This document shows positions 51,648 through 55,652 of a DNA stretch of 55,652 nucleotides, piece after piece (position 1 is the stretch's first letter; every line of letters begins with the position of its first letter). Origin of the DNA: Lobosporangium transversale (taxonomy: Eukaryota > Mortierellomycota > Mortierellomycetes > Mortierellales > Mortierellaceae); contig NW_019029072.1 of NCBI RefSeq assembly GCF_002105155.1, positions 1 to 55,652 on the forward strand. Reading direction: 5' to 3'. Under the pieces are notes generated by a model. That model ran no database searches. It was not told where the DNA came from and saw nothing but the letters and a program-made list of their open reading frames with translations. The position numbers and the translations under genes are program-made.

Positions 51648-51968
51648 TTATTTCTCTAATGATGCGAATGCCCTCTCAACCTCGTATGGATCCAAGTCGC
51701 CAAGTCTTTCCCACTCTTGTTCCCATTCTTGTTCATACGGATCTTCTTGCCGAGCCTTTTGGTCTTCCTTAGGGGCAAAAGGAGAGGTTTCGTTTTTCTC
51801 TGTCTTGATTTTTTTTATAGTGGTGGGTGAGGAACTCGCTTCATCTCCTTGCTTTCTTTTGCCTCTTGCTAGGATGGCTGGAGATGAAGATGAGGCTTGA
51901 GTCCTCTTCAAAGCTTGACTTCTTGTCGAATGAGTCGAATAAACTTTTGTTACAGAGTGGTTCTCCAT
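51648..51968 (-). CDS. small unknown ORF, 106 aa
   Basis: The frame MENHSVTKVYSTHSTRSQAL to a stop at 51648. It is hydrophilic: Ser-rich, an NLS-like basic stretch (IKKIKTEK), and an acidic C-terminus with the repeated EQEWEQEWERL. No domain is recognised. It lies upstream of Rep-2 in the same orientation, and may be a second Helitron cargo, a cut host gene, or chance. The biased composition is unlike shadow frames around it. Confidence 0.4.
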   Translation of the reverse strand: MENHSVTKVYSTHSTRSQALKRTQASSSSPAILARGKRKQGDEASSSPTTIKKIKTEKNETSPFAPKEDQKARQEDPYEQEWEQEWERLGDLDPYEVERAFASLEK

Positions 51969-52168
51969 GTTAAAATGTAAAAAGTTTGAGATATATGAAT
52001 GATTCGAGTGAAAGTGTAAATTATTTATGAGAGATGGTCTGAGTAAAAATGTAGCAGAGCGAGCTAGAGTTATGGTATTGTAGGTGGATGTTCAGTTCAT
52101 TCATCTTTATTTTATAGTTGAGAAAAAAAAAAAAAAAAAAAAAAAAGAAAACTAAAGAAAACGAAGGC

Positions 52169-52590
52169 GTATGGAATATCAAGCATTTTGCTGGGCGCAT
52201 GCCATGTCTCTCTATTGAAGAACGAACAGCTATGGAATGTCAAGCATTTTGCTGGACACATGCCATGTCTTTCTATTAAAAAATGAAAACGTATATGAAT
52301 GAAATGTTAAGCATTTCGTGGGGCATAGGTCATGTATAAATGTGTTTCTCTACATTATTATTTTAGAAAACTAACACGATATGCAGTGGTCCTCTTGACT
52401 TAATTATAGTCATGTTTCTTAGCACTCATGGCACAAGTTAGATTTGTCTGTAAGGGAAAAGGAGCTAAAGTGGAGAAGGAAGGTTTCTTATAGAAAAAAA
52501 GCGCGTTCCATATGAAATATCAAACATTTCACAGGAGCATTGTCATTGTCATTGCACAGACCATGTTTCTCTATGAAAATTAATTTGTTA
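52169..52590. repeat. degenerate tandem repeat, about 62-bp unit
   Basis: Units starting TATGGAATRTCAAGCATTTTG begin at 52169 and 52231, with decayed ones near 52299 and 52515, each followed by GCCATGT and TCTCTATT. Confidence 0.65.
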
Positions 52591-53066
52591 AAAAATAAAT
52601 CTCTTTGTTTTCTAACAGTCATGTTTCTGTCATATATTTTTATCATGCCACATGAATGTATCGACACTTGAAGGAATTCATGTTTGAGGTTAAAGCATAT
52701 GATATGATCAAGGCTTATAGGTAGTGTTTGAAGGAGCTCAATTGTTGTTTTATTATTATTACTATATTATTATTATTATTATTATATAAAATAAAATTCT
52801 TATTATTATTTTTATGCATCAATGGTTCAATGGCTGATGGTAGAAGCAGGCCATGATTGAAGGCTGATTATTTTTTTTTTTCAATGCATCATGATTGAGA
52901 TGATTGAGATGATTGAGATCTGGTTGGTTATTATTTGTAATGTAAAGCCCAAAGTTGCGCTCTCATGATGATCGCTCATAATCATGATTGAGGTCACATG
53001 ATGATTGGGTCACATGATTGAGGTCCGATGATTGAAGTATGTATGCTCATTTCCTGAAGGGCACAT
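52591..53066. other. AT-rich intergenic DNA with microsatellites
   Basis: ATT repeats (52752-52812) and GATTGAGAT / GATTGAGGTCACAT short repeats (52890-53030). No gene or RNA is seen. Confidence 0.5.
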
Positions 53067-53184
53067 GAAAATGGAATGACATGAAATGAAAATGGAATGA
53101 CATGAAATGAAAATGGAATGACATGAAATGAAAATGGAATGACATGAAATGAAATGAAATGAAATGGAATGGAATGGAATGGAA
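53067..53184. repeat. satellite: 21-bp units then GGAAT pentamers
   Basis: About four units of GAAATGAAAATGGAATGACAT lead into GAAAT and GGAAT tandem pentamers (53141-53184). The frame across it is a repeat artefact. Confidence 0.85.
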
Positions 53185-53550
53185 TTTATTTTAGATTTAT
53201 GGACGGACGTATCATAGAGCAAGAATTATGAAACTATGAAATGAAATATATCATATAATAGAGCAAGATCTATGAAATATATCATATAATAGAGCAAAGA
53301 TCTATGAAACGAGTTATTACGATAAGGGAGAAACCATTTCGACTTTAGTATATAGATGAGCTTTTATTCATTATAAAAATGGTAAAAGTAATCATTTAGA
53401 CTGAACATGATTCAATTGGCTCTTATAGAGCTATGGCGTCATTCAATGACACCAATGGCGGGATGCTAAAATGCAAGAGAACCTTCACCAGCAATGGCTT
53501 TTCAATGTAACGAGATGAGCATGGTAAATGAATGTCAAAAAGCGTGCAAT
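53185..53550. other. intergenic DNA, nothing recognised
   Basis: A short direct repeat (ATATCATATAATAGAGCAA, 53245 and 53277 regions). No gene supported. Confidence 0.4.
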
Positions 53551-53659
53551 CAGGGCTCCTATTCGAGACCCGAATGAAATTCGAATGCATAAATGAAAGG
53601 GTGAAAAAAATATTTTACAGTGCATTCGAATCCTATTCGAGTCTCGAATAGGAGCCCTG
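53551..53659. mobile_element. 109-bp hAT-type MITE
   Basis: It has TIRs CAGGGCTCCTATTCGAGAC and flanks CGTGCAAT (53543-53550) and CGTGCGAT (53660-53667), an 8-bp TSD with one mismatch. Same family as 43626-43735. Confidence 0.9.
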
Positions 53660-53699
53660 CGTGCGATTGGTAGTCATTTTTGCGGTCTACTGTAATTTG

Positions 53700-54010
53700 C
53701 TTCTGATTAAAAATTCATTTCCGATTTAATTTGAGTTGGTATGATTTAATTTACGTCCGATTCAATTTACTTCCATTTTAAATTTGTTTCGGATTTAAAT
53801 TAGTTTCGGATTTAATTTAATTCCATTTTAAATTAGTTTCGGATTTATTTTAATTCCATTTTAATTTATCTCCACTTTAATTTATCTCCATTTTAATTTA
53901 TCTCCATTTTAATTTATTCCCACTTTAATTATTTTCCAGTTTAATTCAATCCCAAGTTAATTAAAATCCCATTATTTTAATTCCAGTTTAATTTTATTCC
54001 AATTTTAATT
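53700..54010. repeat. 16-bp AT-rich minisatellite
   Basis: Tandem units of the type TCCATTTTAATTTATC, best preserved at 53862-53920. It resembles 43249-43440. Both arrays lie close to a MITE of the same family. Confidence 0.75.
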
Positions 54011-54143
54011 TTTCCCAAACTTGCTGTACATCTTAGCTTAAGGGCTAAAATATACACAAAAGAAGATAGGACAGAATGAAGAGTATCAAGAGAGAAAGGT
54101 TATAAACTGAGTTAAAAGATAAATGGCAAGATGAACTTACATA

Positions 54144-55652
54144 CACTATTATGCAAAACTGATTCATTAATTCATTCCCATGTGCATTTCTTTTTTTCTT
54201 TCCTAGAAACCGTATATGCATACACCACTCATACTTTGGTTTAATGCGTTGTGACATTAGCTTGTCTCATTTGGAAAGCTAATGACTTTTTTGTTCATTC
54301 AGGTCATTGAATCAGTTTCACATGTGCTCATTCGGTGGCCAAAGATCTTTATACTTTTGTGAGCCATAACCTTACATCAATAGATAGTATTCCAACCATG
54401 GGCATCACTGACAGCTTGGAGTCTCTTATGGATACCTATGATGAGTTTGCGGCAGAAGTCCACTGGGATCCTGTACCATTCAACCGATATTCGCTCCCAT
54501 AGTTCATCACAGCTCTTAGCTCGCTCCGGATACCTAGAGAGCCGCCTATCCAATTCTGCCCACATGTGTTCAATAGGGTTGAGGTCAGGGGATTGTGCTG
54601 GCCACTCTAGAAGTGTACCTTCCTCTTCTGTCAGATGTACTGACTCCAAATACTTCCTAACAATCTTCGCCGTGTGCTTCGAGTCATTGTCGTGCTGAAA
54701 GACGATATCGCTTTTAGTTAGGCCCCAGTCATCAAGCGACATCTGTAGATCCTCCTGCAGTAGTTTGATGTAAAGTTGTGCGTCCATATTATTGTCAATC
54801 TTTGCAATGTATCCAGGTCCGTACCATGAGAATCATGACCACACTTTAACATTACCACCCCCAAACTTGACAGTGCCTTGCACCGACCTGCGAGTGAGGC
54901 GTCCCGGGTTGTCGTCCCAGATCCACTGCACGCCATCAGAGCAGATTCGGTTTATTTTCGATTCATCTGACCAAATAACCTTTTTCCAATCTTCCAGAGT
55001 CCATTCCTTATACTTTTGATAAAATGCAAACGAGCTTTAATATGCCGTCGAAGTAAAGCTGGCTTATGTACACGCCTCTTTGCTGTCAATCCTAACTCCT
55101 TGAGCCGTCGTCTAACGGTGGTCTCAGAAACAGCCGCTGGTATGAGCTGGTTGGCTCTGACGGTGGCCTCAACTGCAGACTTGAGTGTACCTCGTTTCAT
55201 GTTCACCTTAAGATACTGCATGATACCTCTAGGTACTTTCCTTGGTCGACCGCCTTTATTGACTGGCATGTGCTCCTTATTATGTGCATAGATCCTGGTG
55301 GCCGTCGCTATTGATATACCAACACTAGCAGCAGTTTCTCTAGTAGACATGCCTCCCATCATTAACCTCCTGGCTTCGTTGACTTTCCTTTGTGGAGTGG
55401 GTCTCATATTTGTGAAGGTATAGTTAAGAGAGAGTGAAGCAAGTGTTCATAAAGGAAAGAGAGAAAAGTCCTTTTTTTACTGGCATTAAATGACGTCCAA
55501 AAGTTGTCATGGGCAACATATTTAGACCACATGTGAAACTGATTCAATGACCTGCATGAACAAAAAAGTCATTAGCTATTCAAATGAGACAAGCTAATGT
55601 CACAACGCATCACTATGACGTAGAAGAAGACGGGAGCTTTATTAAACCAAAA
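54144..55652 (-). mobile_element. Tc1-B4, cut by window end
   Basis: The left end CACTATTATGCAAAACTG is next to TA (54142-54143). About 32 bp of the left TIR (present at 32048-32080) are deleted after TTTGGTTTAAT (54245). The right TIR runs off the window. Confidence 0.92.
54377..55440 (-). pseudogene. Tc1-B4 transposase, two defects
   Basis: It shares the TGA nonsense codon of Tc1-B2 (54835-54833) and has its own one-base deletion in the T run at 55014-55017, plus a deletion near the start (about 55410). The second Asp and Glu are coded downstream of the stop, in the 54377-54787 segment. Confidence 0.9.

Noticed and set aside
53010-53222. Frame with repeated CHSIFIS
   Set aside because: It is a direct translation of a 21-bp satellite.

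Overview
This is a eukaryotic, almost certainly fungal, repeat island. I infer an early-diverging fungus of the Mucoromycota type. Evidence: spliced genes with introns of about 50-185 bp, one nuclear tRNA gene, chromodomain Ty3/gypsy elements, a hAT with introns, Helitrons carrying HUH-Rep/PIF1 genes, and several Tc1 families, with no recognisable housekeeping protein gene. Taxonomy is inference. The window holds layers of nested transposable elements. Many original reading frames can be followed by mentally removing later insertions with their target-site duplications (TSDs).

Layout. 1-2680: an apparently intact Tc1 (Tc1-A1, DD34E) inserted in a decayed relative (Tc1-A2). 2683-12864: a chromodomain gypsy family with 86-bp LTRs (Gypsy-1 and a second copy), a LINE with ORF1 and the start of ORF2, and a Tc1 of a second family (Tc1-B1). 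This block was rearranged by a ~6-kb inversion between two 501-bp solo LTRs (LTR-F, 3835-4335 and 9383-9883) whose 5-bp TSDs are exchanged. Undoing the inversion rejoins both the gypsy pol frame and the LINE ORF2 endonuclease start. 12870-18708: a truncated Tc1 (Tc1-C), an LTR (LTR-D) carrying a 3464-bp hAT, a truncated Tc1-B, and MITE-like repeats. 18744-29972: Helitron-1 (minus), decayed, containing a hAT-type MITE, a gypsy element with two identical LTRs (Gypsy-2, 22827-28094) and a GGCAGCC-rich element. 29986-30057: tRNA-Thr(AGT), squeezed between the Helitron-1 end and an LTR end 15 bp upstream. 30179-38116: a SINE-like unit and Gypsy-3 (minus, one long gag-pol frame) split by a Tc1-B copy. 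38117-43248: another LTR/gag fragment (LTR-C), cut by LTR-D carrying a second, inverted copy of the same hAT. 43909 to at least 51067: Helitron-2 (minus), with a full-length four-exon Rep-helicase gene and a spliced cargo gene of unknown function that holds a solo LTR-D with a perfect TSD. 51500-55652: AT-rich repeats, a small unknown ORF, a MITE and a fourth Tc1-B copy running off the window.

How parts relate. Gypsy-1 and Gypsy-2 share a gag-pol architecture with a predicted -1 frameshift signal: heptamer GGGAAAA, exactly 5 nt, then a GC-rich stem whose loop holds the gag stop codon. All LTR elements with a visible 5' LTR share a primer-binding site of the type TGGTAGCAAAGG. The small MITEs share ends with the hAT. 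Helitron-2, Tc1-A1 and Tc1-B1 are the elements whose main protein reads intact; Gypsy-2 is structurally young but has one stop in gag.
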